DNA of 64,000 nucleotides from an uncultured SAR116 cluster alpha proteobacterium (GTDB lineage Bacteria; Pseudomonadota; Alphaproteobacteria; Puniceispirillales; Marisalimonadaceae): assembly GCA_902524215.1 (NCBI GenBank), contig CABZCK010000006.1, forward strand, positions 1 to 64,000, given 5' to 3'. Below, in pieces: positions 8,836 through 19,309 of this stretch. A program made the position numbers and the translations under genes. The notes under the pieces were generated by a model. It was not told the DNA's origin and ran no database searches. It saw only the letters and a program-made list of their open reading frames with translations. Position 1 is the first letter of the stretch. Every line of letters starts with the position of its first letter.

Positions 8836-9735
8836 CTATTCTCCTAAATTGTTTTTGTAATAATAAATGGTCTTTTCTAACCCAGTTTTTAAATCTGTGA
8901 AAGTAAAGTTTTCAAAAAAATCGGTTGGACCATTTCCTAATATCTCTTCAACTATTGGAAGAGAATTTTCATAAAAAGTTATTTTTTTATTTTTTGTAAA
9001 GGAGTTTAAATATTCAACTATATTAGCCACCGTCCCCGAAATTCCATTAATATTCATTACTTTTGCACCATCAGGTAAACTTTCTAAAATTTTTAAAACT
9101 ATACTAGCTATATCTTCGACATAAACAAATCCAGCTCCACCTCCAAATTTAATTTTATACTTTTTGTTTTCAGCAGCTGCTTTACAAGCAAGTGAAATAC
9201 TAGCTGTACCACCTATTTCTCTTCCAGGCCCATAAACAACAAATGGTCTCAATCCGAATGAATTTAATTTGTTTTCTAAATTATAAGCTCTTGCAATACC
9301 TTCTACTGCTAATTTATAAGCGCCATAATGCGTTTCTGGAAAAGGGTTTATTTTATCTTTTTTTCCATAAACTCCACCACTACTTGTATAAACAACAAGA
9401 TTACATTTAGCTTCTAAAGCAGCTTCAAAAACATTTATAGAACCAACAATATTTACTTGGTTACCTAGTCTTGGATTATTACTACAATCAGGTGTCATCA
9501 AACCTACTAAATTTATCAAAACACTATGATCTTTTGCAGTTTTTAAAACAGTTTCATATTCAAGAATATCACCTTCAACAAAGTCGATTTTTTCAATATT
9601 CTGGCCAATAATACGATTAAGAAAATCTTTATTAATTTTCTTATCAAATATTGTAATTTGAAAATTGTTATTGAGCAAAAACTTAGTTATCCAACAACCA
9701 ATAAAGCCTGAACCACCATAAATAACTACTTTCAT
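8836..9735 (-). CDS. NAD-dependent epimerase/dehydratase
   Basis: ORF; YGGSGFIG motif, YGAYKLAVE catalytic motif. Confidence 0.88.
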   Translation of the reverse strand: MKVVIYGGSGFIGCWITKFLLNNNFQITIFDKKINKDFLNRIIGQNIEKIDFVEGDILEYETVLKTAKDHSVLINLVGLMTPDCSNNPRLGNQVNIVGSINVFEAALEAKCNLVVYTSSGGVYGKKDKINPFPETHYGAYKLAVEGIARAYNLENKLNSFGLRPFVVYGPGREIGGTASISLACKAAAENKKYKIKFGGGAGFVYVEDIASIVLKILESLPDGAKVMNINGISGTVANIVEYLNSFTKNKKITFYENSLPIVEEILGNGPTDFFENFTFTDLKTGLEKTIYYYKNNLGE

Positions 9736-10701
9736 CTAATAATTACTCACTAAATGTTTGGCACTTTCAGAAATTTCTTTTAAGCAATCTAAACCCTTTG
9801 GAAAATGTTTCGAATTAGTTACAAACCCATGAAGTTGATCTTTATAAAGTTTATAAATCACATTATTTCCATAAGATTTTAATCTATTATAGTAAGTGAT
9901 TCCTTCATCTAACAAAGGATCTAATTCAGCCGCAAAAATAAATGCATTTGGCTGATCTTTTAAGTCTTTTGAAAAAAGTGGAGAGACTTCATAGTTGACC
10001 TCATCTTTTCTATCTCTTAAATAATGTTTTGCAAAATAACCGACAGTATTCCCTGTTAAAGTAGCTCCAGACAAATTAAAATCTGAAGATCTCATGGATA
10101 ATGTAAAATCAACCCAAGGATAAATCAAAATCTGCCCTTTTATTTTAGGAAGCAATTTTTTTGATGAATTTATACTTAGTACTGTAGCTAAATTTCCTCC
10201 TGCACTGTCTCCACAAACTATTATATTATTAAAATCACAATTTTCAGATTTTAAAAATTCTAGAGATTTTAGAGCACATTCAGCATCTTTATATGGAATT
10301 GGGAATTTATTTTCTGGTGCTAATCTATAATCAACTGCAACAACAATCATTTGACTATATTTTGAAATACACCTGCACGGATAATCATGAGTATCCAAGT
10401 TACCCATGACAAATCCTCCTCCATGAAAAAAAAGAATAATTGGAGTTTTTTTATTTTTTTCATTTTGGAAAGGAATATAAACTCTTAAATCTAGTTGATA
10501 GTTATCAAAACTTTTAATTTGAGTATCAAAAACTTTTTTTAATTCTGGCCCAATTAAATTATCTAATTTTAGTTGTTTTAATCTTTCTTCTCTTAACTGG
10601 GTTGGTAAAAGATCATGATGATTAGGTGCTTCTATTTCTTGTCTTTTTTTTAAATATGAATTTACATCTTTATCTTTAATCATAATAATAAACTCTAACA
10701 A
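9736..10701 (-). CDS. alpha/beta hydrolase (HSL/acetyl esterase-like)
   Basis: ORF; HGGGFVMG and GDSAGGNLA motifs. Confidence 0.9.
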   Translation of the reverse strand: MLEFIIMIKDKDVNSYLKKRQEIEAPNHHDLLPTQLREERLKQLKLDNLIGPELKKVFDTQIKSFDNYQLDLRVYIPFQNEKNKKTPIILFFHGGGFVMGNLDTHDYPCRCISKYSQMIVVAVDYRLAPENKFPIPYKDAECALKSLEFLKSENCDFNNIIVCGDSAGGNLATVLSINSSKKLLPKIKGQILIYPWVDFTLSMRSSDFNLSGATLTGNTVGYFAKHYLRDRKDEVNYEVSPLFSKDLKDQPNAFIFAAELDPLLDEGITYYNRLKSYGNNVIYKLYKDQLHGFVTNSKHFPKGLDCLKEISESAKHLVSNY

Positions 10702-10765
10702 TAATGATAATATTTAAAAACAATAGATTATCAATAAGAGTATATTTTATTAGGAGAGTTAGTGT

Positions 10766-11647
10766 ATGTCTGATCTTAAAGGAATAATTTCACCATTTAC
10801 TACGCCGTTTTCAGAAAACGGTGAAATTGATTATAGCCTTGTCAAACCTCAGGTTGATTGGTTGATTGATAACGGTGTACATGGTCTAGCAGCAGGGGGA
10901 AGCACTGGAGAAGGACATGTTCTTGATAGAGAAGAATATATAAAATTGATGAAAACTACTGTTGATTCTGTTGATGGAAGAATACCAGTTGTTGCTGGTA
11001 TTGTAACCAATTCAACATCCGAAGTTATTGCAAGAGGAAAGTCAGTAAAAGATCTAAATGTAAGTGCCTTGCAAATAACTCCTCCACATTATCTTTTTAA
11101 ACCTGATGATGATGCCATGGTTAATCATTTTAAAGAGATATACGATGAGTGCCAAGTTCCTATTTTAATATATAATGTGGTTCCCTGGTGTTATCTTTCA
11201 CCAGATTTACTTATTAGAATAATGGATGAAGTTCCTGGTGTATTGGGAGTTAAACAGAGTGCAGGAGATATGAAATTATTTGCAGATCTAATAAGAAGAG
11301 CTAATCCAAAAAACCTTATCTTTAGTGCTGTAGATGCTTTACTTATGTCATCTTATCAACTAGGAGCACCAGGTGCTATTGCAGCTATTTTAACTGCCGC
11401 TCCTGGTCCATCTGTAAAATTATGGAATGCAGTTCAAAATGAAAATTGGGATGTTGCCCTTGATCTCCACCAAAAATTGATGCCACTTTGGGATGCTATT
11501 GGCCTAGATAATATGCCATCTCTATGCAAATATGCTCAAAAGTTACAAGGTTTAAATGCTGGATATGCTAGAAAACCAACCTCACCTGCTACAAAAACTC
11601 AAAAAGAAAAAGTTGAAATTGCTTTGAAAGGTTTAGGGTTAATATAA
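10766..11647 (+). CDS. dihydrodipicolinate synthase / N-acetylneuraminate lyase family protein
   Basis: ORF; GGSTGEGHVLDREEY motif, Shine-Dalgarno AGGAGAG upstream. Confidence 0.88.
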   Translation: MSDLKGIISPFTTPFSENGEIDYSLVKPQVDWLIDNGVHGLAAGGSTGEGHVLDREEYIKLMKTTVDSVDGRIPVVAGIVTNSTSEVIARGKSVKDLNVSALQITPPHYLFKPDDDAMVNHFKEIYDECQVPILIYNVVPWCYLSPDLLIRIMDEVPGVLGVKQSAGDMKLFADLIRRANPKNLIFSAVDALLMSSYQLGAPGAIAAILTAAPGPSVKLWNAVQNENWDVALDLHQKLMPLWDAIGLDNMPSLCKYAQKLQGLNAGYARKPTSPATKTQKEKVEIALKGLGLI

Positions 11648-12606
11648 TGAAGAATAAAAGTTTTCCTCAAGCAACAAAATCAATAGCTAAAGCAAAGCTT
11701 GATTTAAAAGAGTGGGGATATTGCTTACTTAAAGATGCAATCCCTACTGATCTAAATGATGAATTATCAAAAAGATTAGTTGAACAAGCCAATGCTGAAA
11801 AAAAACAAAAATTAGCTTATGAAGATGGTAGCAAAGAAAAAAAATGGGGTGAATTTGATAACACCAAAAAAGGTGGAATTAATCAAAGAGTATGGATGCT
11901 TCCTAATAAAGGAAGAATTTTTTTAGATGTATTGGATATGCATAATTACACAAATTGTGTTGAAGCTGTATTAGGAAACAAATTTATTCTTTCAAGTTAT
12001 AATGCAAATATAGCAAAACCCGGGGGTATTGCAATGGACCTCCATACAGATCAATGGTGGAATCCAGACCCAGTAAATAGAGATGAAAAATTTTTACCAA
12101 TTAGTTCTATAACAAGAAAAAAATTTGATTATAAAGTAAATAAAAATGTAAATAAAAATGATGACTTAATTACAAGACCAGTAGTTTCGAATGTACTTAT
12201 AATGCTTAATGGAATGTCTTTTGAAAATGGAGGAACATTAGTTGTTCCAGGTTCTCATAAATTTGGAAGGCATCCCGATAAAAACTTAGACAAAAAAATT
12301 GTGCCAATTGCAGCTGAAGGTCCACCTGGATGCGCCATCATTACTGATGGAAGATTATGGCATGGAACTGGTGCTAATATAAGTGATAAAGAAAGACTAG
12401 CAATTTTAATTACTTTCTGTGGACCGCAATTTAGACCACAAGAAAATTATACTCTTGGACTAAAGAGAAATATATTTAATAAACTATCCGATTATCAGAA
12501 GGAACTTCTAGGGTTCAGAGTATGGAATGGCTATGGAAGAATTGGTGATCCAACTGATGATTTTTTAGACATAAATCCAGAATTAATTGGAGAGTTAAAA
12601 AATTAA
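11647..12606 (+). CDS. phytanoyl-CoA dioxygenase (PhyH) family protein
   Basis: ORF; LHTDQWW HxD metal motif, VPGSHKFGRH, LWHGTGAN. Confidence 0.85.
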   Translation: MKNKSFPQATKSIAKAKLDLKEWGYCLLKDAIPTDLNDELSKRLVEQANAEKKQKLAYEDGSKEKKWGEFDNTKKGGINQRVWMLPNKGRIFLDVLDMHNYTNCVEAVLGNKFILSSYNANIAKPGGIAMDLHTDQWWNPDPVNRDEKFLPISSITRKKFDYKVNKNVNKNDDLITRPVVSNVLIMLNGMSFENGGTLVVPGSHKFGRHPDKNLDKKIVPIAAEGPPGCAIITDGRLWHGTGANISDKERLAILITFCGPQFRPQENYTLGLKRNIFNKLSDYQKELLGFRVWNGYGRIGDPTDDFLDINPELIGELKN

Positions 12607-12621
12607 TAAATTTTAATCTTA

Positions 12622-13827
12622 ATGAAGTTTTTTCTTGAAAATTTTAAATGGTTATTAGCTTGTTCATTAATGTACTTTTCTTCTTGTTTTGGACAAACAT
12701 TCTTTATTTCACTTTATGCTAATGAAATAAGGTCCTTTTTCCAGTTGAGTCATGGTGACTGGGGCAGTATCTATGCACTAGGAACTTTAGCATCTGCTTT
12801 CATGATGTTAGTTTTAGGTGGATTAGTTGATAAATATGAATTCAAAAAATTACTTATATTAGTTTTTATCAGTTTATCAATTTTATGTTTTACAATGGTA
12901 TTGAATTCATCTCTTTGGATATTAATAGGTATTATTTTTGGATTAAGGTTTTTTGGTCAAGGTATGTTATTTCATTTGCCCTCTGTCGCAATTGGCCGTT
13001 GGTTTGGACAAAACAAAGGTAAAGCAACTTCAATATCTGTACTTGGATTTTCACTTGGAGAAGCAATTTTTCCAATTATTATGACATTTATTATATCATT
13101 TGTTGGTTGGAAATTTAGTTGGAGCTTTGGTGGTGTCTTACTTTTGTTAATACTTCCATTTATAGTAACACTTCTAAAAGTTGAAAGGACGCCCAAGTCA
13201 TCTAGAAATCAAGTTACAGAACAAACTGGACTAAATGATAAGCATTGGACGAGAAAAGAAGTTTTAAAATTTTGGCTCTTTTGGTCAGTTATTATACCTT
13301 TATTAATTACACCAATTTTTTCTACTGCATTTTTTTTCTATCAAATGCATTTAATAGATATTAAGAGTTTTGATGTAGTTAAATATTTTTCCATTTTTCC
13401 AATATATACAATATCTTCGATGTCTGCTTTGATTTTTTCAGGATGGTTAATCGATAAGCTTGGAGTTTCGAAATTTTTACCATATTACCTTATACCTATG
13501 GCATTAGGCTTAATAAGCTTTTCAATTGGAGATAATTATTTTTACGTATTTATAGGGTTTATTTTTCTTGGAATAACTCAAGGGTCAGCTATGACTATAG
13601 GCTCAACATTTTGGCCTAATTATTTTGGGACAAAAAACTTAGGTTCTATTCGATCTCTTTCAACATCCTCTATGGTTTTTGGTACAGCCCTTGGTCCAGT
13701 TATTGTAGGTCAATTGCTAGATTTAAATGTTTCATATAATTATATTCTATTTGGTATGAGTATTTTAGCTATTGCTTCTTGTATTTCTTTATTTATAACG
13801 ATGTCTAGAATACCTAATTTAAAATAA
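12622..13827 (+). CDS. MFS transporter
   Basis: ORF; 401 aa with about 12 hydrophobic segments, GGLVDKYEFKK loop. Confidence 0.85.
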   Translation: MKFFLENFKWLLACSLMYFSSCFGQTFFISLYANEIRSFFQLSHGDWGSIYALGTLASAFMMLVLGGLVDKYEFKKLLILVFISLSILCFTMVLNSSLWILIGIIFGLRFFGQGMLFHLPSVAIGRWFGQNKGKATSISVLGFSLGEAIFPIIMTFIISFVGWKFSWSFGGVLLLLILPFIVTLLKVERTPKSSRNQVTEQTGLNDKHWTRKEVLKFWLFWSVIIPLLITPIFSTAFFFYQMHLIDIKSFDVVKYFSIFPIYTISSMSALIFSGWLIDKLGVSKFLPYYLIPMALGLISFSIGDNYFYVFIGFIFLGITQGSAMTIGSTFWPNYFGTKNLGSIRSLSTSSMVFGTALGPVIVGQLLDLNVSYNYILFGMSILAIASCISLFITMSRIPNLK

Positions 13828-13839
13828 GGGGAGGTTGAA

Positions 13840-14289
13840 ATGTTGAATATTTATCTGGCTGGAGAAATTCATTCTGATTGGAGAGATGAAATCATACAAC
13901 TCACAAAAAAAAATGATTTAAATGTTAATTTTTCTAGCCCAGTAACTGATCATGATGCATCTGATAATTGTGGTGTAGAAATCTTAGGAAATGAAGAAAC
14001 CCAATTTTGGAAAGATAATAAAGGCGCTAAATTAAATGCAATTAGAACAAGAAAAGAAATTGAAAATTCAGATATCGTTATCGTTAAGTTTGGTGAAAAG
14101 TATAAGCAGTGGAATGCTGCTTTTGATGCAGGATACGCAGCCGCGCTAAACAAGTCTCTAATAATCATTCACTCTGACGAACACCAACATGCTTTAAAAG
14201 AAGTAGATGCAGCAGCGTTAGCTGTTGTTAAAAATAATGACCAAGTAGTTAAAATTTTAAATTATGTCATTAATGGAAAACTAAATTAA
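13840..14289 (+). CDS. YtoQ family protein
   Basis: ORF; MLNIYLAGEIHSDWR, SSPVTDHDASDNCG; strong SD GGGGAGG upstream. Confidence 0.85.
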   Translation: MLNIYLAGEIHSDWRDEIIQLTKKNDLNVNFSSPVTDHDASDNCGVEILGNEETQFWKDNKGAKLNAIRTRKEIENSDIVIVKFGEKYKQWNAAFDAGYAAALNKSLIIIHSDEHQHALKEVDAAALAVVKNNDQVVKILNYVINGKLN

Positions 14290-14291
14290 AA

Positions 14292-14774
14292 ATGTTTCAT
14301 ATAATCTTGTTTAATCCTGAGATACCACCAAACACAGGAAATATTATGAGATTATGTTCAAATACAGGATCAAATTTACACTTAATTAAACCACTTGGAT
14401 TTGACTTAAATAGTAAAAATTTAAAAAGAGCTGCATTAGATTATAGTGAAATATCTAATTTAAAAGTATATGATAGTTTAGAAGATTGTTTATCAGAAAA
14501 TAAATTTAATAATGTTTTTGCTATTACAAAATTTGGAAAAGAAAATTTATTTTCTCTTAAGTTTGAAATTGATGATGCCTTTTTATTTGGAAATGAAACC
14601 TCTGGATTACCCTCAGAAATATTAAACTCCTTTACTACTAAAAACAAACTACGTATACCTATGAAAAAACAAAACAGAAGTCTAAACTTAAGTAATGCTG
14701 CAAGCATAGTTTTATATGAAGCATGGAGACAAAATAATTTTAAACTTGCAGAACTATCCTTTAACGGTGAATAA
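14292..14774 (+). CDS. trmL: tRNA (cytidine(34)-2'-O)-methyltransferase
   Basis: ORF; PEIPPNTGNIMRLCSNTG, FGNETSGLP SPOUT motifs. Confidence 0.92.
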   Translation: MFHIILFNPEIPPNTGNIMRLCSNTGSNLHLIKPLGFDLNSKNLKRAALDYSEISNLKVYDSLEDCLSENKFNNVFAITKFGKENLFSLKFEIDDAFLFGNETSGLPSEILNSFTTKNKLRIPMKKQNRSLNLSNAASIVLYEAWRQNNFKLAELSFNGE

Positions 14775-15383
14775 TTGATTTTTTCTGATTGGTTATCTAT
14801 TAGTCTTGTCTGTCTAATTGGCGCAATGTCACCCGGGCCTAGCTTACTTATAGTTTCTTACCAAACAACATCATTTGGTTTAAAAAATGGCATAATATTT
14901 TCCTTTGCTCATGGTATAGGAATTTTTTTATATGCTTTTATTACAGCTATAGGTATTGGATTATTATTAATAAAAAGTCCTATTTTATATAACGGTATAC
15001 AAATAGTTGGAATTGTATTTTTAATTTATTTAAGTTTTCAAATGTTAACTCTTAAAATGGAAAACTCAGTTTTAAAAAATAAAACCGATATATATAAAAA
15101 TCCATTTTTAGTTGGCATTACAGCTTCAATAGTAAATCCAAAAATTATTCTTTTTTTTTCATCCGTTTTTAGCCAATTCATAAAGCCAGAAATGATCTTT
15201 ATAGAAAAAATTTATATAGCTTTTCTTGCTTCTCTAATTGACATCGCATGGTACATTTTAGTGTCAGTTTTTATTCAACATAGTCTTTATAAATTTATTA
15301 AAAAAAATATCTCAATCTTTATAAAATTGATTGGATTAATACTAGCTTTAACAACAATTATATTAATTAAAAACTTACTTTGA
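14775..15383 (+). CDS. LysE/RhtB family exporter
   Basis: ORF with TTG start; MSPGPSLLIV motif, GITASIVNPKIILFF. Confidence 0.85.
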   Translation: MIFSDWLSISLVCLIGAMSPGPSLLIVSYQTTSFGLKNGIIFSFAHGIGIFLYAFITAIGIGLLLIKSPILYNGIQIVGIVFLIYLSFQMLTLKMENSVLKNKTDIYKNPFLVGITASIVNPKIILFFSSVFSQFIKPEMIFIEKIYIAFLASLIDIAWYILVSVFIQHSLYKFIKKNISIFIKLIGLILALTTIILIKNLL

Positions 15384-15393
15384 TATTTAAGAA

Positions 15394-16752
15394 TTAAACA
15401 ATTTTTTTAATGCCAATTGAAGTGGAATATTGTCTTTGATTATAATTATTACCCCAACTAATAGTTCCAACACCATTGCAACTAGGACACAATATATCAT
15501 TTATTCCATTATCATAACCGCAACTTTTACATAGGTATCCAAAGCCAACTTTAGTATTAGCTGCTTGTTTTAAATATGTTCTTACATCATTTGTATTATT
15601 TTGTGATGATGCGATCTCCGCTAAGATTTCAAATCCTTCTTTCGGCATTTCACTTTCTTTAATAGTTTCCAAAATACTTTTTGCTTCACCCCATATTTCT
15701 TGACTAACTGAAAATTTTGCAACTAATACTTTTGCAAATATTTTATTGTCAGATGACAGAGAATTATTTTTTATAATTTTTTTCGCAAAAGATACTTTTT
15801 CACCTGAATTTGAACTTCCAGATCTGTCAACCATTTCAATTAAAACATCGTAATTTGGACTAGAGAAAAAAGTTTTTTTAAGAACATTCATTGACTTAGA
15901 TCTTACGGAAAAACCTTTAATAATTTTTATTAAATTTAAACATGCTTGAAAATGACCTGGATTAAATTCTAAACACTTAGTTAGATGCTTTTCAGCTCTT
16001 TTATTATCTTTATTTAGTATATTCAAACCTTCCAAAAAATTTAATTCAGATAAAATTATATTTAATTGATTATCTGGAAATAGATTTTTTAATAATTTAT
16101 TTTCACTTAATTCTAATGCTTTTTTAAAATTCTTTAATCTTATTGCAGCTAGAAAAAGAGTTTTTGAAACTTGTTCTGATGAAGGATCAATTTTAAATGC
16201 TTCATTTGCATATTCATAAATTTTATCCAAATCTTTTTCTTTTTTCATTAAAGCTAAATAACCTATAAAAGACGTATTTTTTTCATTAGTAAGAGATAAC
16301 AAATACTTATCAGAATTTTTATTATCATTTTCATTTTTCAAATCATCGATTGTATCAGCATGTTTAAGAATAATTTTTCCTAATTTTTTATCTAGGATAC
16401 TCTTATTGATCATTCGGGCTTCCAAAGCTGCTTGTTTATGTTCACCATGACTTGCTAATAAATAAGCTTTAACAAGATTTTGTTCTACCTTTTGTCTATT
16501 TTTTTTATCTCTTCTAGAGATAGCAGCACTAGGAATATTTATTATCATTAACCATAATCTATCTAAAAAAATTAAGATCAAACTAAAGAAAACTAAAATT
16601 AATACTAAATAACTCGTTTCAATTTCTACACCCCAACCCAGCCAATCTATCTTTGTATTACCTTCAGTTTTTGAAATGAGGATAGCAATAAACACTATTA
16701 GTAAAAGAGAAACAATTAATTTCAAAAACTTAAAAATCATTTGATTAACCAT
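15394..16752 (-). CDS. HemY-like TPR membrane protein with C-terminal zinc ribbon
   Basis: ORF; two N-terminal hydrophobic segments, TPR-like region, CKSCG...CPSC at C-terminus; beside hemC/hemD. Confidence 0.75.
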   Translation of the reverse strand: MVNQMIFKFLKLIVSLLLIVFIAILISKTEGNTKIDWLGWGVEIETSYLVLILVFFSLILIFLDRLWLMIINIPSAAISRRDKKNRQKVEQNLVKAYLLASHGEHKQAALEARMINKSILDKKLGKIILKHADTIDDLKNENDNKNSDKYLLSLTNEKNTSFIGYLALMKKEKDLDKIYEYANEAFKIDPSSEQVSKTLFLAAIRLKNFKKALELSENKLLKNLFPDNQLNIILSELNFLEGLNILNKDNKRAEKHLTKCLEFNPGHFQACLNLIKIIKGFSVRSKSMNVLKKTFFSSPNYDVLIEMVDRSGSSNSGEKVSFAKKIIKNNSLSSDNKIFAKVLVAKFSVSQEIWGEAKSILETIKESEMPKEGFEILAEIASSQNNTNDVRTYLKQAANTKVGFGYLCKSCGYDNGINDILCPSCNGVGTISWGNNYNQRQYSTSIGIKKIV

Positions 16753-17554
16753 TTTCCTTTGCTAAAAATAATTTAGATTTAGATATGAAATTTTTCAGAC
16801 CTACCTTCCAATCATCAGGAAGTTTTTCCAAATAATACAAAACTGATTTCAAATCACCATTTGATGCACTTATCTCAGCTTTAGTAATAAGAGATCTTGG
16901 TGAGTTATTATCACCATAATCTCTCAATTTAAAAAATCCTGAAAGTTTATTTATAATATCATTAAATACATTTCTTTCTTTAATGTAATCGAACTGTTCT
17001 TTACTTAACAACTTACTTTTTAAATCTTCAAATTCTTGAATTAATTCATCAAGTTTTATATTTTTACGTTCAATAGTTTTTATATCATTATCTTTTTTAA
17101 TGTTATTATCTTCTGATAAAACATTAGAGTTTGGTTCATTTGATACTTTATTTTTTTCAAAATCTATAACCTTAGAATTTAAATCATTAATTTGTTTTTC
17201 AACTTTATTAAGTTTATCAGTAAAAATTTTTGAATTAAAATTTGAGAATTTTTGATTATTAGTAACAAAATCATTTCTGATATTTTCTATTTCTTGTTTA
17301 ATTTCTTTTTTAAAATTATTAATAACTTTATTTAAATTGTCAGAACTTTTGATAGTTTCTTGGTAAATTTTTTCTTCAAAATCATTAGATGAAAACCATA
17401 TGAAAAAAAAGATCATTAAAACTATAGAAAGTGAGCTTAACGTTAAAGAAATAATTAAAAACAGCTTCGTATATTTTTCTTTATTTATAGGCGCCATTTC
17501 AATAATGGTTTCATCCTTATCTTCTATTGTTTTATTTTTTTGTTTCTTTGTCAT
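16745..17554 (-). CDS. mitofilin-like coiled-coil membrane protein
   Basis: ORF; one N-terminal TM, coiled coil, position between hemY-like and hemD genes. Confidence 0.6.
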   Translation of the reverse strand: MTKKQKNKTIEDKDETIIEMAPINKEKYTKLFLIISLTLSSLSIVLMIFFFIWFSSNDFEEKIYQETIKSSDNLNKVINNFKKEIKQEIENIRNDFVTNNQKFSNFNSKIFTDKLNKVEKQINDLNSKVIDFEKNKVSNEPNSNVLSEDNNIKKDNDIKTIERKNIKLDELIQEFEDLKSKLLSKEQFDYIKERNVFNDIINKLSGFFKLRDYGDNNSPRSLITKAEISASNGDLKSVLYYLEKLPDDWKVGLKNFISKSKLFLAKENG

Positions 17555-17557
17555 TTT

Positions 17558-18292
17558 TTAATTTGAATCTAAGATCATTTTAACCTCTTTTAAGAAACTT
17601 TTCCTAGAATTCTTTTTAAGAATTAAAATGTTTTTCCATCCAAGACTTAGTGCTTCTTCCTTAATATCTGTACTCATACAAAAAATTTTTGATGTTTTTA
17701 AAAAATTTTTGAAAGTCTTTAATTTATAAAGAGTTTTAGTAAGTAATTTTATATTTCTTGATGAATTTACAATAAAGGCATTATTACTAAAGCATTCATT
17801 TTCATCAATTTGTAAATTCTTTGAAAGATCTCTTAAAGCCATTTCATAAACAATATTTTCCTTTAGAAATCTTTTATTTTCTAATAGTTTTGTTCTTAAA
17901 ACTCTTTTTCTATGGAGACCACAAAGCCATAGTCCTTTAGAATAAATTTTAGTATTTGAAATGACTAATTCAGATAAACTCTTAGAATTACCCTCTGATA
18001 CAAAAAAATCATCATAACTATTCTTTTTTAAGGCATTTGCAGTCTCAATTCCAACTACGAATATTTTTGGGATTTTATTATGAATTTTTTTATACAAATT
18101 AATAAATCTGACAAAAATTGTAATTGATTTAGCACTAGTTAATAAAATGAAATCATATTTAATTTTATAATTAGGAATAGTTTTATAGTTACATTTAGTA
18201 ATTGGAAGGGATTTAGACTTAACCCCAATTTTTTCTAAATCTTTAACTGTTTCAAACGCGTCTTTAATTTCTCTAACAACGAATACATTCAT
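17558..18292 (-). CDS. hemD: uroporphyrinogen-III synthase
   Basis: ORF; divergent HemD-like sequence directly after hemC. Confidence 0.75.
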   Translation of the reverse strand: MNVFVVREIKDAFETVKDLEKIGVKSKSLPITKCNYKTIPNYKIKYDFILLTSAKSITIFVRFINLYKKIHNKIPKIFVVGIETANALKKNSYDDFFVSEGNSKSLSELVISNTKIYSKGLWLCGLHRKRVLRTKLLENKRFLKENIVYEMALRDLSKNLQIDENECFSNNAFIVNSSRNIKLLTKTLYKLKTFKNFLKTSKIFCMSTDIKEEALSLGWKNILILKKNSRKSFLKEVKMILDSN

Positions 18293-18307
18293 AAATATTT
18301 ACTTATG

Positions 18308-19210
18308 TTATAATTCTAACAATTTTTTTGCGCCTTTTTTAATTAATTTTTTTGCTAATAATTGACCTGTAGTAATTGCGTCTGTTTTATGGCCTTCAAT
18401 TTTATCTGTAATCATCTCAGTCCCTTGTGTGTTAATTATATAAGCTTCTATAGATAAAGTTTTATTGTCTATAACATTCGCACTTACAGAAATTGGAGAG
18501 TAACAATTTCCATTTATTGTCTTTATAAAACTTCTTTCTGCTTGTGTTTCAAAAAAAGCTTTTTGATCATTAAGAGAAAAAATTATCTCATTTATTTTTT
18601 TATTTTTTATTTTATTTAAACATTGTATTGCAATGGCACCCTGACCAGCTGAGGGTGGCATTACTTTAATTGGAATTTTGCATGAGTAATTTATATCTAA
18701 TCTATTCAACCCTGCTTCAGCTAAAACTAATGCGTCGTATTTATTTTCATTTAATTTTGATATTCTTGACTCAATATTACCTCTGCACAATTTAATAGTA
18801 AGATCATTTCGAAAATATTTCAAAAATGCCGTTCTTCTTGGAGAAGTGGTGCCAATAATTGCATTTTTTGGCAAATCTGAAAGACTTTTAAATTTGCCAA
18901 GTAGAACATCATTTCTGCTATCTCTGGAATGAATAGCTCCAATGAAAGTATCTTTAGCAATATGAACTTCCATATCTTTTAAAGAATGAACAGCTATATG
19001 CGCATCTCCATTTAAAAGACTTCTTTCTAACTCCTTAACAAATAAGCCTTTACCTCCGACCTGGGCAAGAGATTTATTAAGAAGTTTGTCTCCAGTTGTT
19101 GAAACTTTAACAACTTCAATTTCAAAAAACTTTTTCAGGCTTTCACATACAATTTCGGTTTGCTTCAAAGCTAAACGAGATGATCTTGAGGCAATTTTTA
19201 TTTTTTCCAT
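18308..19210 (-). CDS. hemC: hydroxymethylbilane synthase
   Basis: ORF; IASRSSRLALKQTE, GKGLFVKELE, GTTSPRR, NGNCYSP. Confidence 0.95.
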   Translation of the reverse strand: MEKIKIASRSSRLALKQTEIVCESLKKFFEIEVVKVSTTGDKLLNKSLAQVGGKGLFVKELERSLLNGDAHIAVHSLKDMEVHIAKDTFIGAIHSRDSRNDVLLGKFKSLSDLPKNAIIGTTSPRRTAFLKYFRNDLTIKLCRGNIESRISKLNENKYDALVLAEAGLNRLDINYSCKIPIKVMPPSAGQGAIAIQCLNKIKNKKINEIIFSLNDQKAFFETQAERSFIKTINGNCYSPISVSANVIDNKTLSIEAYIINTQGTEMITDKIEGHKTDAITTGQLLAKKLIKKGAKKLLEL

Positions 19211-19309
19211 TTTATTAATGACTTTTATTCAATTTGTTTATCAACAATTATAAATTCTATATTTTGAAAATCTTTGTTATAAACATATTTTATATATATA
19301 GATTTAAAA

